Source of the DNA: Lutjanus erythropterus
Taxonomy: Eukaryota; Chordata; Actinopteri; Lutjaniformes; Lutjanidae
Direction: 5' to 3'
Assembly (NCBI GenBank): GCA_020091685.1
Contig: CM034605.1
Span: 7,859,019 to 7,923,018 of the forward strand
DNA length: 64,000 bases
The position numbers were made by a program, and so were the translations under genes. Below are positions 45,801 to 57,580 of the stretch, one piece after another. The stretch's first letter is position 1, and the number at the start of each line of letters is the position of its first letter. The notes below the pieces were generated by a model. It did not search any database, was not told the DNA's origin, and saw only the letters and a program-made list of their open reading frames with translations.

Positions 45801-45860
45801 AGCACTATTCACACAGGACTAGTATCACCAGGGGACCTCATGTGATTGACAAATTACCTG
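45801..45860 (+). mobile_element. Terminal fragment of the 'TTCACACAGG' MITE
   Basis: ATTCACACAGGACTAGTATC, then ACCAGGGGACCTCA, matches the ends of the complete element at 46729-46926. Only one end is recognisable, so it is a fragment or one end of a larger copy. Confidence 0.55.
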
Positions 45861-46728
45861 TCAAGTCTGTGTATCGTGAGGTGCATTTAGATGGGATAAA
45901 CAAAGTCTGTATTTTACTCAAATTTATTGACAAGGCTCTGCTTAACATCAAAGTTTCAACAGGGGGTCGTTGTTCTTCAGCAGCCGCATTATTTGTAGAA
46001 AAGGCCAAATAATTCAATCTTTCACTTCGTGTTGAGTGTCAGCTCATCAGGCCCCCTCGTTCGGTCATGTCTAGAAGGGAACCCTCTTGAAATTCAAGAT
46101 TTGTTCACACTGTTTCTTTAACGCGCACCTTGTATAAACTAATTATGTTTGATAACGTGACTTTGTGTGACACTGTGGTTAGGATCTGCTTAGGTTTAGG
46201 ACAGAAAACATTTGGTGAAGGGGTTTCGGTTAAATATTTACTCTCACGGGGTCTTTCGCACATCAGAGTTTTCCCTTTTAGACACAGACTTCTCAGTTAC
46301 CACCTGCACTCAGACAGCTGAAGAGTACCAACTTTTTGCTTTATTTTTGCATTTCTGGACTTTTTGAAGTTGTTGTGTAGCCTAAAACAACCACTTACAA
46401 CATCATGTTCAACCTGTCATTCACCTGGTATCTCAAAAACATTCCTGGGATCATAAAGTCAGACAAGTACGGTTGGATCCACTGCTGCAGGCCAGCATCC
46501 AGTTTACTGGTTAATAACTGTTTCTAATAATATAGTTTAGAGTTGTTTTGCCCACTTTTACATGCGTTACAAGCATTAATATACATTTGCAGCTAACCTT
46601 CTCTGTCATCATCACTCATATTAAACATTAGTACAGCCAGTCTCACAGCGGTGATCAAATTTCACCCTTGTTCAGGTATTTAACAACAGAAAACAACAAT
46701 TTTGACCCCAAAATCACAGAGATGCCAA

Positions 46729-46926
46729 TTCACACAGGGCTAATATTATCACATCTCTGTGTTTGGTTTGTTTGGTTGACCTCTGTGTTTGCAGGGTAAT
46801 TTTTACTTTAAATTTTTACTTTTAAATTACAGACTTGGCAGCTTCACATGGGATTAAGATCACAGATGACCTCTGCAATTATTACAAATTACTAGAGGTC
46901 TCAAGACAATAGTGGTCCTGTGTGAA
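46729..46926. mobile_element. Short MITE with TTCACACAGG ends
   Basis: The left end TTCACACAGGGCTAATATTA and the right end ...ATAGTGGTCCTGTGTGAA are inverted repeats of about 25 bases. The interior contains ATTACAAATTACTAGAGGTC. 198 bp, non-coding; superfamily unassigned. Confidence 0.7.
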
Positions 46927-46934
46927 AAACACTT

Positions 46935-47163
46935 TATCCCAGATCTGTTGTAATGCAGTTTGATGAACTTTGTGTTTGACTGAAATAGAGAATGAGTTGG
47001 AAAATGGTTGACAGCTTAATCTGGACAAATTTAATTTGTCATGGATCATCATTTCAGCAGCTCACATAGATGAATGCTATGGTCTTTTTTTTTGTTTGTT
47101 TGTTTGTTTTGTTTTGACAGTCGACTAGTATAATGTTCCACAGCTCTGGATGAATGCATGGAC
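46935..47163 (+). repeat. 225-bp direct repeat, copy 2
   Basis: Partner of 45448-45671. It follows almost directly after the TTCACACAGG MITE. The internal T-rich segment is (TTTG)n-like here. Confidence 0.85.
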
Positions 47164-47267
47164 TGTTGTGGGGGACACACAGATGGTGGCCTGGCTTGTT
47201 ACATTAAGTCACTGGTCAGTGTGGCGATCCAAAGTGGAATGAGGCATCCCACACGCTGTATGACCAA

Positions 47268-47733
47268 ATGATCAGCCACTGGCGTCAGATGTCTCAGTTT
47301 GTAGCGTGTGTGTGTGATTGTGTGAGGCGTGAACAACTGTCAGTGCACACTCTTTCTGCTGGGATAATCGTTTTGACTCCAATCAGTGTCCAACTGAGTC
47401 CATCAACCCCTTTCTTTTTGGAAAACACACACAAAAACACACACGCGCACACACACAAGCAAACACGCGGGATGCCAGCGAGGTTCCGAACAGTCGCCTC
47501 TTCAGAGCAAGCTTCTCTCCCGGTGGGGAATCTTGAACTGAACCCAAAAGGAAAACAAGAGAAGAAAGCCGTCTCTTCTTTTGCGTCAGCATCCCTCTCT
47601 CCTTCTCTCACTCTCTGTGTGTCTGTCACTCACCAACACACCCTCTCTAGCCCTCCATTTCTCTCTCTTTCTCTCTGCTTCATCAGTTTTTTTTTTCCCT
47701 CCTCTATCTCCACCTCTCTCTGGCTGTCAATAG
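47268..47733 (+). other. (CA)n and long polypyrimidine region
   Basis: A CA-rich tract (47424-47455) is followed by GC-balanced sequence and, from 47575 to 47730, a strongly CT-biased tract that ends in TCTCTGGCTGTCAATAG, a good splice-acceptor context. A 160-codon frame (47268-47750) runs through this but is composed largely of Ser, Leu, Thr and Pro from the CT bias. Confidence 0.5.
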
Positions 47734-47782
47734 GTTGCACTGAAGCCTGAGCCAGTGCCAGAGCTCAGCCTCTGAGCCACAG
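47734..47782 (+). other. Possible small non-coding exon
   Basis: Acceptor-like ...GGCTGTCAATAG|GTTGCACTGA at 47733/47734 and donor-like CTGAGCCACAG|GTAAAG at 47782/47783 enclose 49 bases. All three frames contain a stop, so it could only be untranslated or terminal. It is on the same strand as the putative first exon ending at 40298, about 7.4 kb upstream. Motif-based and unproven. Confidence 0.25.
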
Positions 47783-49189
47783 GTAAAGCATTAAAGCCAA
47801 ATGACTCATGCACTGAAACAGAACAACCTCTTTGCTACTTGAAAGCACTGCTCGGGACCGCTTCTTAAAAGTTACACCCGAATAAGCTGCTCCAGCTGCG
47901 ATGCTTTTCTCCCTTTACCTCCACCAGCAGTTTGCTGACACACCTTCACGCCTCTGATAGACACCAAGTAACAGGATGATAAACTGTGCTCTGGCACACC
48001 GCCTTCCCTACCTTGTGCTGTTGTGTAATGGGCATGCGTGTGTATATAATGTGTGTGTGTGGAACTGCACTGCACTTTCTTCTGCATTATAGGTGTATCC
48101 ATGTCATGTGTGGATCTTTTTTTTGTGACAGGTTTTATTCTTTATTCTTTATTTGGGTCACATTAGCTGCCACTGTGGAAGCAACTTCTCCTCCTGGACT
48201 CACAACAAAATATAACATAAAACAAGCCATAAGATATGTAAAAAGCATCAACGTGTATGTACGTGTTTCAGACAAGTTAGTCAAGCAGTTGTTCAGGTTG
48301 GTTAATTAACATTAGGGTTCTTGTTAAAAGTGTATTTTCAGTAGTCTTTTAAAACTTGCCTTAATGGGTTCTTCAGGTATCATAATCATAACTACAACTT
48401 ATTCTTAGGGGAAACTCAAAAATATCGAGCATTGCGGTGTTAAATTTTGTGATATTCTTTAGATTTTAAAAACACTGTCATGATATTGTAATTCATGCAT
48501 GTGGTAATTCTGTGTTGTGGCCAATTTTCCCTGCTCTGACTGTAAAAAAAACTTTTTGAACTCAAATGTAATACATGTGGTGATTTGTTCTTTATACAAT
48601 GATAGTGTTCCTAAAATTAGATATTTGATAAATATTATAATTGTGATCTGATATTTCTAAGAAAGATCCCAGTTCAACAACAAAATATAGCTTTGGCCAA
48701 TGCCACTCTTTGAACTCATGGTGCTCTGCTTAAAGTTTGATCAGGTTTAAGCACAAAACAAACTTGGTTAGGTTTAGGGAAAGGTTGTAGTTTGTAATAA
48801 CGTTTTCCTAAATCATGCGAAACATGTCAGGCTGATTTTGGGGAGTTGTTTCATATTTGCATGTAGTTAGTAAACACAGAATATTTCTATCTGATGGAAC
48901 TGTGCAGCCATAAAAACATATAACATTGGGTTTAAATATCTCAGTGTAAACCTCTTTTAGCTTCAATTAAGAGTTGAAAAAAGCTGATATAGAATATAGA
49001 CAGTATGTCATACTGTCAGAGTGGACTAAGATGCTTTTAACAACATTAAAGTTACTTAAGGGGAAACAAAAGTAGAAAACTGCGTTTTGGTTGTTTCTGC
49101 TTTTTAATTGACCCCATCATACCACCACTACACAAAGCTAATTTCTTTGCTAAGGTTTAAAATCCTATGTTTGCTTGACACCGCATCGC
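47783..49189. other. Unique non-coding sequence
   Basis: No gene. TTGGTTAGGTTTAGGGAAAG (48763-48782) is a word common in fish interspersed repeats; it is not telomeric. Otherwise AT-rich. Confidence 0.4.
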
Positions 49190-49560
49190 AGGGCCTTGCT
49201 CCCTTAGTTGCCATGGAGACACCATTAGGCAGTGGTGCCGCACCGATTTTTGTATTTCTTTGCATAACCCCACGCCAAACTGTGCTGCTTGTCGGGGACT
49301 CGCCCTTGCCAACTGCGTGCGTGGGTGGATAGATGGGTGCATGTGCATGTTTTTGTGACTGAGAGCGAGTGGGAGAGAAAAGAAGACAGAGATCAAAACA
49401 AGGTGGGAGGGATTGAGAGAATGAACGAAAGGGGAGGGGGGGCATAAGAATGACAAGGAGAGGAATGAATGATGGAGACAATGAGTAGGAAACAAAAACG
49501 GATCCACGCTGATCACAGACTACAGTGCACACACATCCTCCAACAGCGATGACTAGAGTA
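49190..49560. promoter_or_regulatory. X-box-containing, CpG-richer block
   Basis: GTTGCCATGGAGAC at 49207-49220 is a near-perfect RFX X-box (GTTGCCATGGCAAC type). The surrounding block has more CpG than its neighbours (CACCGCATCGCAGGGCC, TTGTCGGGGACTCGCCC) and passes into a purine-rich tract with GGGGAGGGGGGGC. Opposing frames of 119-134 codons are by-products of this bias. Confidence 0.35.
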
Positions 49561-49599
49561 CGTACGTGTGAGTGAGCAGGGTGAGTGTGTGTGGGTGGA

Positions 49600-49880
49600 G
49601 GGATGCCGCAACAGTGCAGCTTATTTTGCCTTCAGTTTGATCCCTGCAACCTGCTCCCAGGGGCTTCTCACTACATTACTTCAAGCTACAGTAATTCACA
49701 CAGCATGATGCCAAATCTGGATTCCCTCTCATTATTATCACACATGGGAGTTTGATAATAACTGTAATGATTTTCTAGATCCCTGCAAAGTGTATTGACT
49801 CGTTTTCTGAGAGGAATTGGCATAATAATGTGTAATACAGTACAATATAATTAAAATGGGGCTAATTTAGTCCTCAATCA
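49600..49880. promoter_or_regulatory. Candidate conserved non-coding element
   Basis: GTGCAGCTTATTTTGCCTTC, CTCTCATTATTATCACACAT, GAGTTTGATAATAACTGTAA and TGATTTTCTAGATCCCTGCA form a repeat-free block with many ATTA/TAAT cores and no reading frame. Among the more enhancer-like stretches in the window. Confidence 0.4.
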
Positions 49881-51593
49881 TCATTAGAAAACTTATTTTC
49901 ACCTGGTTATATAATCCCCAACTAGTCCCTAAAAACCTAGTGTACATAATTCCTGAGTGACCCAATTTTTGTCAGTCTACTGTGGCAATTTGCTCCTTTT
50001 CTTTATTGAAAAAATCAATCAATACTCAGATTTCCTGCAGTAACTGGCTGAAAGTGGTAGAGACTGAAAAACCTACATCTGTCAACATTTGCATTGCTCA
50101 CTCCATGGTTTCTCATATTGCTGTTAATTTTGCAGCATTGTGATTTACCGTGTTTGCACGTAGAAAATCTTCAAAATCATATGCTGACAGTGTAAACATG
50201 TGATTGTCATTGGTTGCATTGTTGCATTTGGTCAGCAGATGTCACAGTTAGACACCGTTCATTTTTAATTTCAACATAAATTCAGTAAATGCATTATTAA
50301 TAATGTATTGGATCGTTAGATTTTTAGGGTAAAAATAGAAGTAAAATAAATAAATATGTGTGCAGGTATAAAAAGATATTTTATATATGTGTAGTTTGTA
50401 GGTAAGTGTGCCAGAGCAGTGCAGTAAAGCAATAAAGTAAATGATGCTGCAGTCTTTTGAATAGTAGATATGTTTGTGACTATTTGTGTTTAACAAGTTC
50501 AACCACATTTTCATACGACTGACTGAATAAATGATATTGTTCACTAATGCAGTTTAATCTAGAGGTGGAGAGCTAGATCACTGATACATCTCCAAGACAA
50601 ATCTGTGGAATAAGTCCAGAACAAAGATATTCACACACAAAATATGAGGGTGCAGTGATTTTTATTTTATTAGAATTTTCTCTCTTGAATCTGTCTTTAC
50701 CACATTTGTGTTATCTGATTTGATTAGTGATTGACATTTGAAAAGGACAGACGTGAGTGTGTTAAATATGAGATAATGAATAGTTGTGTCACTTGTCAAC
50801 GCCATGCTAATAAATAAATGTTTTTGGCTCATGCCTTAGTACTGAAGTTATATATTGTTCACAAATCCACAAAAATGTGCAGAAAACACGGCTTGTCCTT
50901 TTTAAAAGTGTACCTGACATCTAGACTTAATGTTCAGTGTTCTACTATCGTGCTTCAGAATCATAACTCCATCCACCTTTCAAGTAAAATGATACCAAAT
51001 GTACTATGATTGCCTTGAAAGTGTTCTTCTAGCTTAACCACTCGTGTTAACCTTTGCCTCATCTACACTCTGATGGCTGTGTGAGGTTTTGGCTCAGACA
51101 GGGGTTCCTCAAAATTCTGCCATCCATCACCCTGGGACCCATCACTTGCTTTTCAAATATGAAGCAGCCGTCCACATATCTCGGGCTCCTGGAATTTGCT
51201 TTACAAAGAATCCGTTGCTGTGACAGAGGGTTATGGCATAGAGTGAACGGAGATGCTGAGATCTGTAACAGATTGTCATGACCTCTGATGTGCCTTGGAC
51301 ACATTGTGCTCCCTCAGGGCAAGTAGCCAGCAGAGGTAGGTCAGAGGTGAGACTGCACAGTCACGGAGAAAAATGGAGTCATCATTGCTAGGTTTTCAGA
51401 CTTACAGAGATGGAGAGAATGGTTAGGAAGTGAGAGCACCTGAGTATGTTTGTGTGCATCTGTCAAATCGTGTTTATGGATTGTGACTGAGGTGGCTGAG
51501 GCAGCTGCAAAGGTCTGTTTTCTTTCTTTTGTTGATACAGCGCAATATAGTTTAAACTATAGATTGAACAGTGAAACATTTTAATATGCCATT
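49881..51593. other. Unique non-coding sequence
   Basis: No gene. AT-rich to about 51000. 51050-51310 is GC-balanced and open on both strands for about 80 codons without recognisable domains, and may be a regulatory block. Confidence 0.35.
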
Positions 51594-51910
51594 TAAAGAA
51601 ATAGTTTATCCCAAAATCAAAAGTATATATTTTCCTCTGGCTTGTAGTGCTTTTTATCAGTTTATACTGTTTTGGTGTGAGTCGCCTAGTTTTGGAGATA
51701 TCAGCTGTAGAGATGCCTGCCTTCTCTCCAGTGTAATGGAACTAGATGGCACTCAACTTGTGGTGCTGAATATGTCAAAAAATAGATTTGAAACACTCTA
51801 CAGTAGTGTCTCTTTCTAGAAATCATGACCCGCTTGCTCAAAATAATCCACAGACCTTGTTGTGAGCAGTTTCATGTAGGAACTACTTTCTGTCTAATAG
51901 AAAGTTGTTC
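51594..51910 (+). mobile_element. TTAA MITE-like repeat
   Basis: TTTAAAGAAATAGTTTATCC with TTAA at 51593-51596, then CCAAAATCAAAAGTATATAT, TTTTGGTGTGAGTCGCC, GGAGATATCAGCTGTAGAGA, TAATGGAACTAGATGGCACT and CCACAGACCTTGTTGTGAGC. These landmarks match a percomorph DNA repeat I know. The far right end is missing. Confidence 0.75.
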
Positions 51911-52149
51911 TAAGTTATGTTAAGTTACTTTATTGTGTTGTTTTCAACTGTGTTATTGAAATATCATTTTTAGGAGGTTATGTATTTAGGTATATGAATT
52001 TGTAGATTTATATATAATTAGCTAATTTCTCTTTGCAGCAGTAAATTCTAAAATCCTAACACTACCAATCCCTACATAACAGTGATGTGGTTTACAAGAA
52101 ATTGGAGAAAAATTAGTGACCATGACCAGCAAAAGACAGCATTTATTTC
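51911..52149. other. Unique AT-rich sequence
   Basis: No gene or recognised repeat. Confidence 0.4.
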
Positions 52150-52430
52150 CACATAAACCAAAATCCATCCCATCCATCCATTATCTATAATCTCTTATCC
52201 TTTGAAGGGTCACAGGGGGCTGCAGCTGGTCCCAGCTGACATTGGGCAAGAGGCGGGGTACAACAAAGGGCTGACAAACAACCATTCACGCTCATTTTTA
52301 CTCATACGGGGAATGTGGAGTCACCAATTAACCTGCATGTCTTTGGACTGTGGGAGGAAGCCAGAGCACCTGGAGAGAACCCACGCAGACATGGAGAGAT
52401 TACACAGAACTCAACACAGAAAGGTCCATT
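52150..52430 (+). repeat. Common teleost LINE-tail-like repeat
   Basis: CATCCATTATCTATAATCTC, GGGTCACAGGGGGCTGCAGC, CCCAGCTGACATTGGGCAAG, AGTCACCAATTAACCTGCAT, GTCTTTGGACTGTGGGAGGA and ACCCACGCAGACATGGAGAG are hallmarks of one of the most abundant fish interspersed repeats, which I associate with a LINE 3' region, though I am unsure of the exact family. The plus frame across it is not a gene. Confidence 0.8.
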
Positions 52431-54240
52431 GTGGTTATAATGTGTTTGAATTTCTAAGAGATAGGTTGTCTCAGTATTTCTTGGTACATGGACACCTGAT
52501 ATGGGATATGCAGGTGCAGATTTGTAGCCACAGATGCCAAATATGACTTAAACTAAAAGTTGGACCAGCTATCATCCAAAATACCGTGTAGCACAATACT
52601 GTCATGAACACAGTGACCCGGTGGACAGCACCATGGTCAAGAGGCTGACAGAAGAACCTTTTCTATGTCTCCTCTCTCTCGAGAACACACTTTTTTCCTC
52701 CCAATTTACTCTGTGCTCATCGTCTATCTCTCTTATCCACCCACAGCCTCAAAGGTATGCAAACGTTCTCTCATCTGAGTCTCTCTGTCCCTTGTTTACT
52801 CAGTGTTTTTTTTTTCTTTTCTGCAGTATAAGCACAAGCAAAGTTTAATATTGCTCTGGACATCTTGAAAGAACCCAGTGTGGATTTACTGCTGTAAATT
52901 CTCTCTGAATGTCTCCCTCTCCCTCTCTACACAGAGCCGAGTCCTTGTACTGCAAGTGTGCAGTTTTGACAGCACCAGAATCCAAATCACGCAAACAAAC
53001 CATCCAGATCCCTTCACTGGTATTAATGTATTCTCTCACAAGTCTTGCTGGTGTCTCTCTTCCCATGCCTACACAAACCCTACATTAGAAACTCAGCCGG
53101 TGCATTAGACACCATCTGCAGACTGTTTGAAGCAACGAGTTTTGGACTGGCGAATTGCTTGTTAATGAGAACAACCGGTGCTGCGGTCACTTCACTTAGT
53201 TGAGCCCCGATGTGATGCACAAACCTGTTCCAAAAATAGCAAGTCTGTTGTATCAGGCAATACATATTCTGCCCTGCTGTCGTGATGTTCAAGGCCAAAT
53301 GTATTGACAACATTTTGCTGAAGTCAGAAGATTTCTATGATTGCTTTATCATGGCATTATTTTCAGATATGCCCATATGAAGTATCTTATAGCTCTGAAA
53401 GTGAATACAAAAACTATGTATACAGTATTTACAGAATATGCACATATTATGCATTAAAAGTGTGTAAGATTACTACAAGACTGAGAAACTTGCAGATATA
53501 AGAAGTCTTCATATTGTGCCAAGGAACTTTAATTGGTCCTTTTCTCCAAGACCAATACAATCCAGGACCTGATGTCAGCATTTCTAATTCTTGTTCTGGG
53601 TAGGCTTTTTGGTCCTTACCCAACATGTAAAGAGAAATGTTGTCTTTTTATCCACTGGTTTTTAGATAACTTGCCCCTGTTAAAACAGTTGTGTAGGCAG
53701 ATCATTTAATGGACCAGTCCTTTTATAGTAGGAGGTGTGTACTTTGGCCTGTTGTAGGAATAATGATAGCACCCAATGTGAATATTTTCTCTATATTGAT
53801 GTTTTTTGTGCTTTTATATGCCACCATTGCTGTACTCAACTGTTTCCACACGCAAGTATCCATTTGCACACATCTCTTCAACATCTAACTACAACAAGCA
53901 CCACAATAGAAATGAGTCCTGTGGCTTTCTTGTGTTATACTTGATGCTCTTTGGACATGTACATTGGTGCTGTCCAATAATCAAAACAGCTAGTGTCGGA
54001 TAGAAGCGCATTACTTTGTGAATTATTACAGTAATGAAATAATTAGTTGAAATTTAGTAATTACATTACAGATGCTAAACTTGGTCAACCTGTTCATTTG
54101 TCATGTCAGGGATTTCCTGAAGATTTCATGATATCAGTTCATTAGTTTGGTGTAGAGGTTGTTGTTTGAGGAAAAGTGCATAGGTGGAAGTAGCTCTAAA
54201 GCTGGCTTATGTTGTGGACTAAGCTGTCTGTAGATGGTGA
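52431..54240. other. Unique sequence with pyrimidine-rich splice-like tracts
   Basis: Two CT-rich tracts end in CACCCACAG (52746) and CTCTACACAG (52934). After the second, a plus frame reads SRVLVLQVCSFDSTRIQITQ and remains open to 53108 with weak donor candidates only. No domain is recognised. No gene can be called. Confidence 0.3.
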
Positions 54241-57008
54241 GTAAATACCTCCAAACTCCAGGCTGGAGGCCTATCAAAGGTCAGATGAAACAGCATTTCT
54301 AGAGTAATTAGTCCTTGTAAGCACCTGCTAGCATGGCTAAAACTGTGACTTGACTTCCCTGAAGTTTTCCAAGTCTCCTGACTGTTGATAAATTCTCAAA
54401 TTGACCATCAATAGTGCCAAAATATATTCTCAGTATATACTAGTTTTTGGGAGGGTCAAGATAATTAAATACCAAGTTTTTTAGGAAATATCAAATCTTA
54501 GCTCTGCGGTACTAAAAGCTGAGCATTGATTGATGGGTGGCTGTCATGACAGTATTGCCTTTAATCAATTTTTCTACACATACAGAAGATCTGACATCTG
54601 TGTGTGGAGGATTTGGAGTTGCTTTATGGCTCCTTTGATGGAGCTGGCTGTAACATAGGCTAATTGTTAAATGTTTTCATTGAGTAATATGTAACGAGAA
54701 ATTGATTACAGTATTCAAGTAACCAACACGCTCTCAGTGGGTACAAAGGTCTGCACAGAGCAGGTTGAACTATAGGTCCCACAGGCCCCACGACATGTTT
54801 GTTGCACTGTTCTTTGTCTACAGTAGCGTAGAATATGTGAGTACTTGGTGCCATCTACTTATATTGCTCACCACATTACACAGTCAGTCATCACGAGAAT
54901 GCAATTACACCCACTCCCCCACCGCTCCTATTAATAGCCACAGATAAATCATCAATGTGACATGTCCATAACACACTGCCAAATTTTAATCAAATGACAG
55001 TGGCATGTGTGTGCTTCCAAACATAATGTGTCCAACAATTCACAGACATGAAAAACATGAAACAAACACAATTATGCTGCTTGTAAGGAAAAAAAAAAAC
55101 ATGCCTGCCTCAACAAGTGTATATTGAGCCTTTAAACACAATTTTCACATTTACACCTTCCCCATGTGGGATCAGTAAGAATGTGACACCTTCACGGTGT
55201 TGTAGTGGCGATCTAACACCTTTGTTTCCAGGTTCGTATGTGTTGGGGCAACGTGTGTGTTGGGGCAACACACAACCACCCCCTCCTCCTCCTCACAGCT
55301 GATCTTCAGCAGGTCGAGCCAGAGACCTGCTGACTAGTAAGAGGCAGGGTCATTAGGCCAGGTGGTGCCGCTGCGGTGCCCACTGAGAAGCACATGTCTG
55401 GCATTAACACCTACAGTCAGGACTATAGATTAGCATACTCAGATCATTAATCATCGTTCCAGTAAAATACAACCAGGAGTTAACCTGCTATTATGAGTAC
55501 TGTTCAAAGTACCATTACAGTCAGATACAGAAGTGGCAGGAAATAGCTAAAAAGTTAGAGACAGGCTTTTACTGATTGTTGCTCTTTCAGTGAGTTGAGT
55601 CATGTGCAGTGTACAGCTATTAGGTGTGAAGATTTCCAACTGTTAGAAAGTGAACCAGGTTACTGGCAGAGGTGGAAGTAAATTGACGTTCCCTCTGGTA
55701 CCACTACTACATTGCATCATATTGTTACCGCTCCCAGATTCATGCATCAGTGGTGTAGAAACAACATCACGTATAACAAATGTTTTATTTTAATGGTGTA
55801 AGAGCCACTAAGTAATCAGTGACTGCTGACAAAACTTTTAAAATCATAACAATTTGTTTTGTTATAAAGGTAAAATCAGCAGGTTTTGTCTGAGCTGTCC
55901 TCAAAGATGATTGTTGCTGAGTCAATTGTTGAGTCTCATTCCCAGGACATTAAATACTGGTGTCTTAGGTTGGTACAGAGTCCCAAGTACAGCAAAATAA
56001 GGAAAAAATATGGAAATACAGGCAAAGGGTAGGGTCTCTGCAGATAAGTCTTTGAAAAAGATTACAACTAAATTAATTGACAAAAGTTTAATAGTTTGCA
56101 AGTTTCTCTCCTTCAATTTTCAGAACAGTGGGGATGATAAATGAAAGAAAATATGAAAATGAGTACAATGTCTCAAAATATCTCTTAGATGCACATTAAC
56201 ATGGCATTTTCCATTGAAGCAAAACATTGTGGTTGTGAAATAATCAAAAAGTACAGGCACACTTCTAGGCACTGCGTGTGTTGAGAAAGTAAAAATGTGC
56301 ACCCGCATTGTTACTATACCAGAGTTATAGAACAAACTATGGAAGTTGCATGTGTTTGACCTGGTGTCCATGTTGTTGGAATAAAACTGAACATCAGGGA
56401 ACATCACAAGGTCTTTACTCATTTTACTTGGGAGATTTTTACAGGAAATGACGGCCTGCCAAAACCTCACAGCACTCAATATCAGACAGTCAGAAGCTGA
56501 TATTTGCCAAAAAGTAACTACAAACCATTTTAGGAAGGCACAAACACACCAGAACAAGTTAGAACCACTTTTTAAGAAAGGTAATTGTTGTTCGTGTTGA
56601 TCTGATGATATCAGATGTATTTTCTTGTATGTAGGTATGAAGTATTGGACTGTACCGGCCTACTTTCATCCCCAGTTACTGCTGAGGAAAAACATTCAAC
56701 AAGCCCTAATTTGTGCCTCTCATGTATCACCAGAAATTCAAGTCACACAGCTAAGCATCCATTTTTCTGAAATATAAATCCCCAGTGATTTTTGAAACCC
56801 AGAGGGTCATTTAATAACACTTACTGCTGTTCTGAAGATGTTTCCAGAATCCTCAAAGACTCTTCTAATCAGCTGGATGAAAAAATATTTCATCTGCTGC
56901 ACGATGAAACAGATTTTTTAACCAGTTTCCCAAGTTGAGACTCCAAATATAATATGTGAGAGGCTCACACTGGGGCTTGGCTTTATGAGAGTAAACAAAA
57001 TCATTAGA
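54241..57008. other. Unique non-coding sequence
   Basis: No gene is recognised in 2.8 kb. The longest frame (56120-56557, minus, 145 codons) is rich in Phe, Cys, His and Ser and resembles no family I know. An A10 tract lies near 55089. TGTTGGGGCAACGTGTGTGT with TGTTGGGGCAACACACA (55232-55270) is a short local duplication. Confidence 0.35.
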
Positions 57009-57580
57009 AAAAGTGTATATTTAGAATATTTTCACAACTTTATCCTATTGTCAGACAGCCTTTTCTGATGGGATCTCATTGGTATACAATTCATTGTTCA
57101 TTTTACTTTGCAGACCACACTAGATGCTGATGTACCGCTGCCTCTATCAGTTAATTATTGTGCAACTTCAGTGTTTTAAAAGGTTACTTCGGATTCACCA
57201 AAGTCACACAATAACACAAAGATGACAGATTGAGGCAGAGGTACACCAGCAACTATATCCTGCAGGGTAAAATTGCTGGTTTTACAAAAGGAGTCTGACT
57301 GAGTGACAGAGAGCAATATTTGGCTTATATAATGGCAGTTTCCCACTGGAAAAAGCCATCTGAAGGTAAAATAAAGCAGTGAAAACATTTTAAATGTAGT
57401 GTACACTTGAAGTGATACAGATTTTTGTGGTTAAAGTACCTTTAGTTGCTGACCCAGTCCATAGCAGCACATTGCTTGGCATCTGTGCTGGTACTCCTCT
57501 CTGCTTCTCCAACCTAGGGCTGTGTCAACCACCATCCACTGTAGGTAATACAACCCCACTTAAAATAATCCAAATTATCT
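57009..57580. mobile_element. Palindromic MITE, copy 1
   Basis: The left arm (57009-57071, AAGTGTATATTTAGAATATT...) is the reverse complement of 57344-57408, about 75% by eye, so the first 400 bases fold back. They are followed by ACAGATTTTTGTGGTTAAAG, AGCACATTGCTTGGCATCTG and CTCTGCTTCTCCAACCTAGG, which align with 60500-60640. It ends near TTAA at 57560-57563. Copy 2 is at 60164. Confidence 0.75.

Noticed and set aside
47268-47750. 160-codon plus-strand frame, the longest in the window
   Set aside because: It runs through CA- and CT-rich low-complexity DNA, so composition alone keeps it open; the opposite strand is also open and no domain is visible.
48763-48782. Telomere-like GGTTAGGTTTAGGG
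   Set aside because: Only one unit and not TTAGGG repeats; it is a common word in fish interspersed repeats.
49128-49532. Overlapping minus-strand frames of 134 and 119 codons
   Set aside because: Both are open over the same purine-rich tract in different frames, which indicates compositional bias rather than coding.
52202-52546. 114-codon frame rich in charged residues
   Set aside because: It coincides with the abundant LINE-tail-like repeat at 52150-52430.
52747-52754. 8-base microexon between CACCCACAG and GTATGC
   Set aside because: Such short matches are frequent by chance and nothing nearby supports a gene.
56120-56557. 145-codon minus-strand frame
   Set aside because: Rich in Phe, Cys, His and Ser as expected for the complement of AT-rich DNA; no domain, splice context or codon bias seen.
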